From Candidatus Krumholzibacteriia bacterium (GTDB taxonomy: Bacteria > Krumholzibacteriota > Krumholzibacteriia > G020349025), in assembly GCA_035649275.1 (NCBI GenBank), contig DASRJW010000044.1, forward strand, positions 1-44,013: a stretch of 44,013 nt of DNA, given 5' to 3'. The position numbers and the translations under genes were made by a program. The notes beneath the pieces were generated by a model. The model was not told the DNA's origin. It saw nothing but the letters and a program-made list of their open reading frames with translations, and searched no databases. Shown piece by piece: positions 9,018 to 18,163 of this stretch (position 1 is the first letter of the stretch; the number at the start of each line of letters is the position of its first letter).

Positions 9018-12000
9018 TCACCCGCCTGCGACCTGGGTGCGGCGCAGCAGCAGCACGTGGGTGGCGACGAGCTCGGCGACGCCGAATTGTACTTCCACCT
9101 TGCCCTTGATCAAGTAGGGACCGAAGCCGCGGACGAGCTCGGTGGCGCAGCGCTCGTAGACCTCGGGGAAGAAGCTCGCCTCGAAGCGGCCGTGCTCGTC
9201 GCTGAAGGTGACGAAGCACATGGTCTCGTCGTGCACCGTCGTCGTGTGCTTGGAGGTCACCTTCCAGCCCAGCAGATAGACCTCGCGGTCGGCGTGCCGG
9301 CGGAGCTCGGTGCTCTGCACGATGGGCCGCCGCGCCCGCGCCCACTCCAGCAGCGCCGGGAAGAGGGCGAACGGATGCGCGTCGAGGCTCAGCTCCAGGG
9401 TTTCGAGCTCGGCCCGCCGGCGCGCCTCGGCATTCCATTCGGGAAGCGGCGGGATCTGCGCCACGAGAGCTGCCAGGCGCTCCGGATCGGCGGGCTCGGC
9501 GAGCCAGCGCGCCTCCGGCGGTGAGGCCCCTGCTCGCGTCGCCGCACCGGCAGGCGAAGCAGCCCGGGCGCGGAGCTCCAGCTCCCAGAGGAGGCGTGGC
9601 CGCGTCCTCTCGAACCAGTCCATGGCGCCGCAGCGCACCAAGGCGCGGGCTTCCGCGTGGCTCATGCGCACGCGGCGCAGGAAGTCGCCAAGGTCCGTGA
9701 ACGGCCCGCCGGCGCGCCGCGCCGCCAGGATGACGTCGATGCTCGCCTCCGCCAGGCCTTTCACTTGCATGAGACCGGTGCGGATCTCGCGTCTCTGGCC
9801 CCAGTACTCCTTGCGCCCGGTGTTGACGCAAGGCGGCAGCAAACGCACACCGCAGCGGCGCGCCTCCTCGGCGTACTCCATCGGCGTGTAGTAGCCGCCT
9901 TGGTTGGTGAGCACGGCGGCCATGAACTCCGCCGGGTAGTGCGCCTTCCAGTAGGCGCTGGCGAAGGACTCCAGGGCGAACGAGGCCGAGTGCGCCTTGC
10001 AGAAGGCGTAGCCGGCGAAACTTTCGATCTGGGTGAAGATCGCCAGCGCCGTCGCCTCCGGCACGTCGTGCTGTCGCGCCCCGGAGAGGAAGCGCTCCCG
10101 GTACGTCTCCATGTGCTGCCAGTTGCGCTTCTTCGACATGCACTTGCGCAAGCCGTCGGCTTCCGACAGCGTCATGCCGGCGATGGCGGTCACCACCTGG
10201 ATCACCTGCTCCTGGTAGATGAGGCAGCCGTAGGTGTCGCGCAGCACCGGTACGAGCAGCGGGTGCAGCGCCTCCGGCTGCGCCAGGCCCAGGTGGCATT
10301 CGAGGTAACGCTGCTTGCCGCCGTAGTTCGACACCCCGGGGCGGATGATGGACGAAAGCGCCGTCAGCACCTCGAAGTCGTCGCAGGCGGCTTGCTCCAT
10401 GAGCTGCAACATGATGGGGCTCTCGATGTAGAAGCAGCCGATGGTGCGGCCGCTGCGCAGGAGCTCCCGGCCCCCGGGGTCGTGCAGCACGTCCACCCGC
10501 TCCGGGTCGATGCGCAAGCCGTCGTTGCGTTCCACCTGCCGGATGGTGTCGCTGATGACCGCGAGCCCTTTCTGCCCCAGGATGTCGATCTTCACCAGGC
10601 CGGCGTCCTCCACCGCGTTCATGTCCCACTGGGTGATCTCGAGCCCCTTGTCGCCGCGCTGCAGCGGCACCAGCTCGAGGATCGGCTGCGGCGCGATGAC
10701 GAGCCCGCAGGGGTGCGTCGCCAGATGGCGAGGGAACTCGGCGATGGCGGTCGCGATCTCCAGCACGGTGCGCAAGGGTTCGCGATCGAGGGGCAGGTCG
10801 CGCCCCGCCGGGTCGCGGGCGAGACGCTCGCGCACTTCCCGGGGCGAGGCGAAGTGCGGCAGGCGTTTCACCACGTCCTCCACCTCGCCGCTCGGGATGC
10901 CCAGCGCCTTCGCCACCTCGCGCATGGCGGAGCGGGCGTGCATGGTGTTGTAGGTGCAGATCATCGCCACCCGGTCGCGGCCGTAGCGCTGGAAAACGTA
11001 GTCCAGCACCACTTCCCGATCGTCGGTGCCGAAGTCGATGTCGAAGTCGGGATAGCCCTCGCGCTCCAGGTTGAGGAAGCGCTCGAAGAAGAGCCCGTGC
11101 TCCAGCGGGTTCACGTGGGTGATGTAGAGGCAATAGCTCACCAAGCTGTTCGCCGCCGAGCCCCGCCCCAGGCACGGCATGCCGTGGCTGCGCGCGAAGC
11201 GCACCAGGTCCCAGCAGACGAGGAAGTAGTCGGTGAGATCGAGACGGCGGATGACATCGAGCTCTCGCGCCAGCGTCTCCCGTGCCACGTCGCTCGCTGC
11301 ACCGAGACGCTCTTGCAACCCTTCGTCGCAGAGCTGCTGCAAGAACTGGAAAGCGCCTGCGTCGGGTTGGTCTCGGGATCCACTCGCGAGCACCTGCTGG
11401 TCCGGTGCCTGACCTGGCGCTTCCAGTGTGTTCTCCATCGCTGCTTCGCTGCTCCTGCCGCGGAACAGGCGGCGCGATTCGCGCGGCCACTCGGGGAGGC
11501 CTGGAACCTCGCTGCCGTCGGCGCCGTGCAGCACGCGCGGCGTCTCGCCGTCCGCCGCGGGCCGCGCGGCGGCGAGGCGCTCCGCGACGTCGCGCCGCCA
11601 GGCGAGGCGATGGGCAGCGCGGCGCGGTGCGGCGGCCGCGGGGACAGCGAAGCGCGGCGGCCGCGGCTGGCCGAGAGGAATCTCGTAGCTGCAGCTCCAA
11701 GCGAGGTGCAGGCTTTGCGCCAGTGCTTCGGGCACGTCGGCGAAGAGTGCCGCCATCTCTCCCGGCGAACGCAGCCAGCATTCCTCGTGCTCCACCTCGC
11801 CTTCCGGCACGGTCCCGACTGTGGTGTTGGTGCGGATGGCGCAGAGCACGCGGTGGACCCGGTGTTCCTCCGGCTTCAGGAAGTGCACGTTGTTCGTCGC
11901 CACCACGGGCAGATGGAGGCGCGACGCCACGTCGAGCAAGTGGTACTTGCGCCGGCGCGAGGCGACGTCGCGGTGGCAAACGATCTCGACGTACACGTGG

Positions 12001-12428
12001 CTCCGCCCGCGCAGGCCGACGAGCAGCGCCGGATCGGCGCAGAGCACGAAGACGTGCTCCGTGGTGCCGGCGAGGGCGGCGCTGAGGCGGAACTCCGCGT
12101 CCAGGTGTCGCTGGCTCACGAGCCGGCAGATTTCTGCATAGCCCGCCGCGTCCCGCGCCAGGACCACGGCGCGCCGGCCCTCGTGACGCAGCTCCACGCC
12201 GAATACCGGGTGGACGTCCGCGGCGCGGCAAGCGGCCTGGAAGTCCACCGCCGCGTACAGCCCGTTGGTGTCGGTGAGGGCGAGCGCCGACATGCCGGCG
12301 AGACGCGCCGCCGCCACCAACTCGTCGGCGCTCCGCGTCCCCGCGAGGAGCGAGAAGTTCGAGTGCACGTTCAAGTGCACGAAAGACAGCGACACGGCGA
12401 CCGCCCGGGGCGGACGGCGCGGCGCCAA
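9018..12428 (-). CDS. dnaE: DNA polymerase III alpha subunit (DnaE / error-prone DnaE2-like)
   Basis: A C-family replicative-type DNA polymerase of 1136 residues. The N-terminal PHP domain starts with HLNVHSNFSLLAGTRS and LALTDTNGLYAAVDF. The polymerase core has GRGSAANSLVSY near 421 and the catalytic PDFDIDFGTDD at 460-470. YGCLIYQEQV, a fingers/helix-hairpin region and a C-terminal OB domain (FVTFSDEHGRFEASFF) follow. The PHP wording and length are nearer DnaE2/ImuC than housekeeping DnaE1, but no imuA or imuB lies beside it, so both roles remain possible. An unusual linker of about 100 residues, rich in Ala, Arg and Pro (about 255-355), separates PHP and polymerase parts. The start is TTG at 12428, or GTG at 12395; both are weak. 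It is divergent from the next gene. Confidence 0.9.
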   Translation of the reverse strand: MAPRRPPRAVAVSLSFVHLNVHSNFSLLAGTRSADELVAAARLAGMSALALTDTNGLYAAVDFQAACRAADVHPVFGVELRHEGRRAVVLARDAAGYAEICRLVSQRHLDAEFRLSAALAGTTEHVFVLCADPALLVGLRGRSHVYVEIVCHRDVASRRRKYHLLDVASRLHLPVVATNNVHFLKPEEHRVHRVLCAIRTNTTVGTVPEGEVEHEECWLRSPGEMAALFADVPEALAQSLHLAWSCSYEIPLGQPRPPRFAVPAAAAPRRAAHRLAWRRDVAERLAAARPAADGETPRVLHGADGSEVPGLPEWPRESRRLFRGRSSEAAMENTLEAPGQAPDQQVLASGSRDQPDAGAFQFLQQLCDEGLQERLGAASDVARETLARELDVIRRLDLTDYFLVCWDLVRFARSHGMPCLGRGSAANSLVSYCLYITHVNPLEHGLFFERFLNLEREGYPDFDIDFGTDDREVVLDYVFQRYGRDRVAMICTYNTMHARSAMREVAKALGIPSGEVEDVVKRLPHFASPREVRERLARDPAGRDLPLDREPLRTVLEIATAIAEFPRHLATHPCGLVIAPQPILELVPLQRGDKGLEITQWDMNAVEDAGLVKIDILGQKGLAVISDTIRQVERNDGLRIDPERVDVLHDPGGRELLRSGRTIGCFYIESPIMLQLMEQAACDDFEVLTALSSIIRPGVSNYGGKQRYLECHLGLAQPEALHPLLVPVLRDTYGCLIYQEQVIQVVTAIAGMTLSEADGLRKCMSKKRNWQHMETYRERFLSGARQHDVPEATALAIFTQIESFAGYAFCKAHSASFALESFASAYWKAHYPAEFMAAVLTNQGGYYTPMEYAEEARRCGVRLLPPCVNTGRKEYWGQRREIRTGLMQVKGLAEASIDVILAARRAGGPFTDLGDFLRRVRMSHAEARALVRCGAMDWFERTRPRLLWELELRARAASPAGAATRAGASPPEARWLAEPADPERLAALVAQIPPLPEWNAEARRRAELETLELSLDAHPFALFPALLEWARARRPIVQSTELRRHADREVYLLGWKVTSKHTTTVHDETMCFVTFSDEHGRFEASFFPEVYERCATELVRGFGPYLIKGKVEVQFGVAELVATHVLLLRRTQVAGG

Positions 12429-12492
12429 GAAGGAGGGACTCCACGATTCTAGGGAGACCGCCGGGCGCGGGCAAGGTGCGGGCGCCTCTCTA

Positions 12493-12498
12493 TATAAT
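12493..12498 (+). promoter_or_regulatory. -10 box for the spermidine-synthase/TPR gene
   Basis: A perfect TATAAT stands in otherwise GC-rich DNA, 77 bases before the start codon at 12575 and in the divergent gap with dnaE. No clear -35 box is seen 17 bases upstream. Confidence 0.4.
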
Positions 12499-12574
12499 GA
12501 TCCGCCGGGCCACCCGCGTGGCCGCCAGGCTAGGGGCGCAGCGCCGCGGCTCGAGGCTGCAGGAGGAGAAACGG

Positions 12575-15500
12575 ATGCGGAGGAGCCTGGCGGTCCTGGT
12601 CTCCTGCCTGTTCCTTGGTTCCGGGGCCATCGCCCTCGTCTATCAGGTGGCCTGGAGCCGCGACCTCGCCCTCGTCTTCGGTGTCAGCCACCAGGCGGTC
12701 GCCATCGTGCTCGCCGCCTTCATGGGCGGGCTGGCCCTCGGTGGCTTCAGCCTCGGGCGGGTGGCGGAGCGCTTGCAGCGCCCGCTGCGTGTCTACGGTC
12801 TGCTCGAGCTCGCGGTCGGTGCAGCCGCCCTCCTCCTCCCGCTCCTTCTCGCCCTGGTCGAACGCCTCTACGTCGGCATCGCTCTGCGCCGCGATGGCGT
12901 CGACCTGTGGCTGCACCTGACGCGGGCGACGATGGCCTTCGCCGTCCTCGTCATCCCCACCTTCTTCATGGGCGGGACCTTACCGGTGCTGACCCGCTTC
13001 GTGGTGCACCGGCGCGAGGATTTCGGCGCGCGACTCGCCTGGTTGTATGGCATCAACACCTTCGGCGCCGTGCTCGGCGCCGTCACCGCGGGCTTCGTCC
13101 TCTTGCCCGGGATCGGCGTGCGGCGCACGCAATTCGTGGCCATCGCTGCCAACGTCGCTGTCGCTGCCCTCGCTCTCCTCGCCGATCGCAGGCTCCGCAC
13201 CGGAGCGTCTGCCGCGGACGCCCTGGTTCCGGCGGACGCCGCGCCGGAAACAGCTGCTCTGCCGTCCCCAGTCCTCGAGCCTGCAACGAGGTCGTCGCTC
13301 CTTTTCGCTTTCTACGGCACCTTCGTGAGCGGCCTCTGCGCCCTCGCCCTCGAGGTCATGTGGACGCGCGCCCTCGGCATCGCCATCGGCACCACGACGT
13401 ATGCATTCACCATCATGCTCGCCGCCTTCCTCACTGGCATCACCCTTGGAAGCATCCTGCACGGTCTCTTCCCCGTGCGACGCCTGGCTCTGGCGGCGCA
13501 GTGCGGTCTCGCCCTGGTCGCCATCGGAGCGAGCAGTGCGGTGGTCTCGCAGCTCGTTCCCGGGCTGCCGCAACTCGCGGTCGAGCTCAACGCGCGTCTC
13601 CACGGCGGCGCCCAAGGCATGCGCGTCGCCGCCACGCTCCTTCTTTCCTTCGCCGTCATGCTCGTCCCGGCCACCTGCATGGGCGTCGCCTTCCCTTTGG
13701 CTGGGCGCGCCCGCGCCGCACTGCGCCCGGGCTTCGGGCGTTCCGTCGGCGATCTCGTCGGTCTCAACACTCTCGGAGGCATCCTCGGGCCGCTGCTCGG
13801 CGGCTTCGTCCTCATCCCGTTCCTGGGCTTGCAGAAGGGCATGCTGCTCGTCTGCGGACTCGACCTGGGTTACGGCTTGCTCGTTCTCGCCGTCTTCCTC
13901 GGCGCCCGCCGGCCACGCCTGCGCGCGCTCGCACTGCTCGGCGGTGCCGTCGCCGTGGCCGCGAGTCTGGCGCTCCCGTACGCGCTCCCGGCCTGGGACC
14001 TGCACACCCTCGGCTCCTTCCAGAACAACGTGACCGTCGGCTACACCAACGCCAGCGGCCGCATCGACGTGCGCGGCCAGCTCGCCGCCACGCAGCGGCT
14101 CTACTACCGCGAGGGCCGCGGCGCCACCGTCTCGGTGATCGAAGCGCAGCAATTCCGCGCCGTCGTCATCAACGGCCGATCGGTGGCAACGGATCACCAC
14201 TCGGACCTGCACCACGAGTACCTGCTCGGCCACGTGCCGGTGCTGCTGCACCCGCATCCCAAGACGGCTCTCGTCATCGGTCTCGGTGCGGGCCTCACCC
14301 TCGGCGGCGTCACCGCACATCCGGAGCTCCAGGAAATCACCTTGGTCGAGATCGAGCCGGCCGTGCTCGGGGCGGCCCGCGTCTTCTCGGACCTGAACGG
14401 GAACGCCCTGGACGACCCGCGGCTGCACATCGTCGTCCAGGACGGCCGCAATTACCTGCGGACGACGGCGCGACAATTCGATGTCATCACCGCCGATCCG
14501 ATCCACCCGTACGAACACGGCTCGTCCTACCTCTTCACCTCGGAGTACTACGCCCTCACCGCCGCCCGCCTCGCCCCGGGCGGCATCCTCTGCCAGTGGA
14601 TGCCGCTTTACGAGCTCACCGAGGACAATCTGCGCTCGATCGTCGCCTCCTTGTCGGCGCACTTCGCTCACAACCTCCTCTTCCAGACCGCCTTCGATGC
14701 CGTCCTCATCGCTTCGAATACGCCGTTGCAGGTGGATGCGACCGAGCTCGCCAGACGTTTGCACCAGACCGAGGTGCACCGGCAGCTCGAGCGCGTCGGC
14801 CTCGGCGATCCGATCTCGTTCCTCTGCGACCTCACCATGGACGACGCCAGCGTGCGGCGCTTCGCCACCGGCGCCCGGCTCAGCACCGACGACAACCTGT
14901 ATCTGGAGTTCTCCAGCCCTCTCGCCATCGGCAGGCCCGATGGTGGTGCCAACGTCCGGCTCGTGGACTCGTTTCGGACCGGCCCGCGTCCTCTCGTGAC
15001 GCACTGGGGGAAGCTCGCCGACAGCGCCGTGGACAGCATTCTCGAGCGCACTTTGTGGGCCAAGCGAGAAACGGTGGAGATCACCGCGCAGATCGAGGAG
15101 TGCCTGCTGACTCCGGGAGCCACGGTTTGGGAGCCCGTGATCGCTCGCTTGCAGGTCGCGCACGCCGCCGCACCGCATTACGGCAGGCCACGGGTCCAGC
15201 TCGCCGAAGCGCTCACCGGGCGCGGCCGGGCGGAACGGGAGGCCGGCGATCTCGCGGCGGCGGAGCGCTCCTTCCGCGCCGCCCTGGAAGCAGCCCCCAC
15301 CGACGCCCACGCCCGCTTCCAGCTGGCCGCCGTCCTCGCCGAGCAGGGCCGGCCGGCGGAAGCGTTGCCGGAAGCACGGCGCACCTTGGCGTTGCGCTCC
15401 CGCTATCCCCGTGGCCAGCAGCTGCTCGGCTCGACGTTGCTCGCCCTCGGGCGGCCCGAAGAAGCGGTGGCGGCGCTGCACGAGGCGACGCTGCAGGAGC

Positions 15501-16009
15501 CGGAGAACGCCCGCGCTCACCTCGATCTGGCGGTGGCGCTCACGCGCACCAGCAAGCTCGAGCGCGCCGCGCAGGAGTACGAGGAAGCCCTTCGCTTCGA
15601 CCGTCGCCTCAGCGCGGCTTACTACAATCTGGCGGTGGTCTTGGAAGCGCAGAAGCACGACGCCGACGCCGTCCGCGTGCTGCGTCGCGGCTTGCGCGCC
15701 GTTCCCGACGACGAGATGGTGGAGCAACGCCTGGCCTGGATCCTGGCCACTTCATCCGACGCCGGCTTGCGCGACGGTGACGAGGCCATCGACATCGCCG
15801 CGCGTCTCGTGGCCCGCGCCCGGGACCGCCTGCCCGAGGCGCTGGTCACCCAAGCTGCGGCGCTCGCCGAGGCCGGCCGCTTCGACGAAGCCATCGCCGC
15901 GGCCCGGCGGGCCGCGGAGCTCGCCGGCGAGCGCCAGGACGCGGGACTCGTGGCCGAGATCCGCGACCATCTCCGGCTCTACGAAGCGCGTTCGCCGCTC
16001 CGGCTCTGA
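12575..16009 (+). CDS. membrane protein: MFS-like helices fused to spermidine synthase-like domain and TPR repeats
   Basis: An 1144-residue three-part protein. Residues 1 to about 490 form many membrane helices in two similar halves (LVYQVAWSRDLALVFG... and GLCALALEVMWTRALGIAIG...), as in proteins annotated as fused MFS/spermidine synthase. Residues about 520-800 are a Rossmann methyltransferase-like aminopropyltransferase domain with the nucleotide loop VIGLGAGLTLG near 566, the acidic VEIEP strand, QDGRNYL and DVITADPIHPYE. The last 240 residues are TPR-like helical pairs. The true polyamine activity is doubtful in this family, since membrane-fused members rarely keep all substrate residues. 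The start is ATG at 12575 with AGGAGGAGAAACGG upstream; an earlier GTG at 12476 in the same frame lacks a binding site. Confidence 0.85.
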   Translation: MRRSLAVLVSCLFLGSGAIALVYQVAWSRDLALVFGVSHQAVAIVLAAFMGGLALGGFSLGRVAERLQRPLRVYGLLELAVGAAALLLPLLLALVERLYVGIALRRDGVDLWLHLTRATMAFAVLVIPTFFMGGTLPVLTRFVVHRREDFGARLAWLYGINTFGAVLGAVTAGFVLLPGIGVRRTQFVAIAANVAVAALALLADRRLRTGASAADALVPADAAPETAALPSPVLEPATRSSLLFAFYGTFVSGLCALALEVMWTRALGIAIGTTTYAFTIMLAAFLTGITLGSILHGLFPVRRLALAAQCGLALVAIGASSAVVSQLVPGLPQLAVELNARLHGGAQGMRVAATLLLSFAVMLVPATCMGVAFPLAGRARAALRPGFGRSVGDLVGLNTLGGILGPLLGGFVLIPFLGLQKGMLLVCGLDLGYGLLVLAVFLGARRPRLRALALLGGAVAVAASLALPYALPAWDLHTLGSFQNNVTVGYTNASGRIDVRGQLAATQRLYYREGRGATVSVIEAQQFRAVVINGRSVATDHHSDLHHEYLLGHVPVLLHPHPKTALVIGLGAGLTLGGVTAHPELQEITLVEIEPAVLGAARVFSDLNGNALDDPRLHIVVQDGRNYLRTTARQFDVITADPIHPYEHGSSYLFTSEYYALTAARLAPGGILCQWMPLYELTEDNLRSIVASLSAHFAHNLLFQTAFDAVLIASNTPLQVDATELARRLHQTEVHRQLERVGLGDPISFLCDLTMDDASVRRFATGARLSTDDNLYLEFSSPLAIGRPDGGANVRLVDSFRTGPRPLVTHWGKLADSAVDSILERTLWAKRETVEITAQIEECLLTPGATVWEPVIARLQVAHAAAPHYGRPRVQLAEALTGRGRAEREAGDLAAAERSFRAALEAAPTDAHARFQLAAVLAEQGRPAEALPEARRTLALRSRYPRGQQLLGSTLLALGRPEEAVAALHEATLQEPENARAHLDLAVALTRTSKLERAAQEYEEALRFDRRLSAAYYNLAVVLEAQKHDADAVRVLRRGLRAVPDDEMVEQRLAWILATSSDAGLRDGDEAIDIAARLVARARDRLPEALVTQAAALAEAGRFDEAIAAARRAAELAGERQDAGLVAEIRDHLRLYEARSPLRL

Positions 16010-16031
16010 ACCTGGCGCCGGTGTGTAGGCC

Positions 16032-16889
16032 TCACGACTGCAAGTTCTCGCGCAGGAAGGCGATCGTCCGCGACCACGATAGCTCGGCGGCCTCTTTGTT
16101 GTAGCGTGCTTCCGAGGTGTCGTTGTGGAAGGCGTGGTTCACACCTTCGTAGCGATAGAGGGTGTACTTCTTCCCGGCCTTCTTCAGCGCCTCTTCGAAG
16201 GCCGGAATCCCGGCGTTGATCCGCTCGTCCAATCCGGCGTAATGCAGGAGGAGCGGCGCCTGGATCTTCTCCACCATTGCCGCCGCGGGTTGACGACCGT
16301 AGTACACCACCGCCGCATCCAGCTCGGGGCAGGCGACGGCGAGATCGCCCACCATGCCGCCGCCCCAGCAGAAGCCCACGGTGCCGACCTTGCCGGTACC
16401 GTGCTCGTGCTTCTCGAGGAACTTCACCGCAGCGACCAGGTTCTGCACCGTCTTCTCCGGCTCCAGCTTCCCGAACTGGGCCCGCGCCGAGTCGGGGTCC
16501 GCTGGTGTCCCGCCGAGGGGCGAGAGCATGTCGGGAGCGAGGGCGAGGAAGCCGGCGAGCGCTGCGCGCCGGGCCACATCCTCGATGTGCGCGGTGAGAC
16601 CGCGGTTCTCGTGGATAACGATCACCGCCGGCAGCTTGGCGCTGTCCTTGGGGCGGGCCAGGTAGCTCGCGATGTCGCCCGAAGCTCCCGGGTACGTGAT
16701 CCGCCCGGCCGCGAGCCGGGCGTCGTCGGGCGGCACCAGCGCGGCGGCGGCTTTCGACTCGAGAAGGGGCAGCAACGACATCGCCACCGCGGTGCTGCCG
16801 CACAGCTGCACCAGACGTTCCAGGAACACCCGCCGATCGAGAGGCGCATGGGTGTACTCGTCGTAGAGATCGAGGAGTCGCTGGTCCAT
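16032..16889 (-). CDS. dienelactone hydrolase family protein with Tat-like leader
   Basis: A 285-residue alpha/beta hydrolase. The catalytic triad of the family is present: Cys174 in GFCWGGG, Asp221 in AGLDERIN and His252 in GVNHAFHND. Glu94 in IHENRGL matches the conserved glutamate that positions the cysteine. The family opens dienelactone rings or related lactones and esters; the substrate here is unknown. Residues 19-50 contain RRVFLERL followed by a hydrophobic stretch, resembling a twin-arginine or anchor sequence seen in exported members. I chose the ATG at 16889 because AAGGAAAGG lies seven bases upstream; an ATG eight codons earlier has none. It converges with the preceding gene, with only 22 bases between stops. 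Confidence 0.93.
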   Translation of the reverse strand: MDQRLLDLYDEYTHAPLDRRVFLERLVQLCGSTAVAMSLLPLLESKAAAALVPPDDARLAAGRITYPGASGDIASYLARPKDSAKLPAVIVIHENRGLTAHIEDVARRAALAGFLALAPDMLSPLGGTPADPDSARAQFGKLEPEKTVQNLVAAVKFLEKHEHGTGKVGTVGFCWGGGMVGDLAVACPELDAAVVYYGRQPAAAMVEKIQAPLLLHYAGLDERINAGIPAFEEALKKAGKKYTLYRYEGVNHAFHNDTSEARYNKEAAELSWSRTIAFLRENLQS

Positions 16890-16920
16890 GTCGGCATCCT
16901 TTCCTTGGGGCATCGACGAA

Positions 16921-16950
16921 GACGCCGTCCGGTGGTACCCGGACGGCGTC
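16921..16950 (-). terminator. 12-bp perfect hairpin, terminator-like
   Basis: GACGCCGTCCGG and CCGGACGGCGTC flank a six-base loop, TGGTAC. The hairpin lies just past the stop of the secreted-protein gene on the minus strand and before the dienelactone hydrolase start. The following minus-strand bases are TTCGTCG, so the U-tract is poor. It probably separates the two transcription units. Confidence 0.55.
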
Positions 16951-16976
16951 CTTACGAGAGTCGGCGGCAGTGGCTC

Positions 16977-17888
16977 TCAGTCGCGGTACAGCTGCTTGAC
17001 CGCGCCCCAGGGCTTGCTCTGCACCGAGACGGGGTCGCAGTGCGGCACACCGCTCAGACCGTTGTTGTAGGTATCCAGGTCGTCGGTCAATGGGCTGGCG
17101 ACTGATGGATCCAGGAACCCGGCTCCGATCGGCGGCACCACCAGACCATCGATGAGAGCGTCGGCGTCGGCGATGAGAGTTCCCGGTGGCGTGGCGCCGC
17201 TCGCCACGTTCAGCTTGGCGGCGATCAGCTGGTGCGCCAGGAAGATCAAGCCGTTGCCTTCAGCCGGAGTTCCCAGGATTTGGAGGAGCTCGGCCTGGGT
17301 GTAGAACGTGGTGCCGAGGAAGAGCCCGGCCACGGGCCACGACTCGGTGTGGTTCTTCCAGAAGCCCTGCGTCCGCACGCACCCCGTATCGAGGGTGATG
17401 GTGCTGCCGGAGAGTGTCTGGGAGTAATAGCTCGACCGGTAGTAGGGGATCCCGGAGAAGGCACGGAAGACGTACGGCGTGCTCTCTGGCAGCTCGTCGG
17501 TGTTACCGGTGCTGATGCCGGTTTCATCGAAGAGATCCCCGAGCTCCACATCGATGCTGCCGTTTCCGGCCAGGGCGTAGTTTGTCGCCGGGCCAGTGGT
17601 CAGAGTGGGTGTACCCGTGAAGCTGCAGTACCCCACATACGAGCTGGACCCCGTCGGCCAGGTTCCAGTGAAATCGGCTGCTCTCATCCATTGCACGGTG
17701 AAGCCTTCGGGCAACCCCGTGGCCCCGGCTGTCACCTGCAGAGTGATCGAGGATTTGTCGGCGCCGACGACCGCCAGCGAGGGCGCATCATACGCATACT
17801 GGGCGGCGCTCAAAGCAGGCAGCAGGAGCGCGACGAGGGCGCAACCAGCGGCCAACCGGCGCACGGACACGCGTTGGCGAAGGATCAT
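16977..17888 (-). CDS. secreted protein with TQGFWKNH motif, function unknown
   Basis: A 303-residue exported protein. A signal peptide (residues 1-29, ending ALSAAQ) is followed by a beta-rich region at about 32-165 with fibronectin/Ig-like character (SITLQVTAGATGLPEGFTVQW). The motif CVRTQGFWKNHTESWP follows at 170-185. TQGxWKNHxxxWP occurs in many exported bacterial proteins of unknown role. The C-terminal part is helical and ends at a lone cysteine (HCDPV). I do not recognise a catalytic site. The start is ATG at 17888 behind AGGAGGTGC; a TTG seven codons earlier overlaps that binding site and is rejected. The gene has no T9SS-type tail, unlike two other exported proteins here. Confidence 0.75.
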   Translation of the reverse strand: MILRQRVSVRRLAAGCALVALLLPALSAAQYAYDAPSLAVVGADKSSITLQVTAGATGLPEGFTVQWMRAADFTGTWPTGSSSYVGYCSFTGTPTLTTGPATNYALAGNGSIDVELGDLFDETGISTGNTDELPESTPYVFRAFSGIPYYRSSYYSQTLSGSTITLDTGCVRTQGFWKNHTESWPVAGLFLGTTFYTQAELLQILGTPAEGNGLIFLAHQLIAAKLNVASGATPPGTLIADADALIDGLVVPPIGAGFLDPSVASPLTDDLDTYNNGLSGVPHCDPVSVQSKPWGAVKQLYRD

Positions 17889-18163
17889 GAGGGGAAGCAC
17901 CTCCTGCAAAGTTGTGAAAGAGTGCTTGCTGTAGCGACCGGTGTTCGTTCGTACAGTGCTTCCGAACTAACTGGACCTGGAACCTCCCGAAGAGTGAAGT
18001 GCTCTGCTCTCCATTGCGCCAAATGTCTTCGAGCCGCACTTGTACTGTTCGATCGACGGACGGGGTCGGGCCAGAGGCGGTCCGTACGTATCGGTTTTCG
18101 ACTCGAGATCCGAGGCGGAAATCTTACTCCCCGGGCTCCGGAGGGTCAAGAGAAACGGGCTAA

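Noticed and set aside
8803-12474. Upstream extension of the S9 peptidase frame to 1938 codons
   Set aside because: The extension is open only because it is antisense-frame to codon bias across dnaE. A GTG with an ideal ribosome binding site and signal peptide at 8802 is the real start.
17889-18163. Search for a regulatory RNA or riboswitch in the gap before the TQGFWKNH gene
   Set aside because: No conserved aptamer core, clear promoter or terminator with U-tract could be found.
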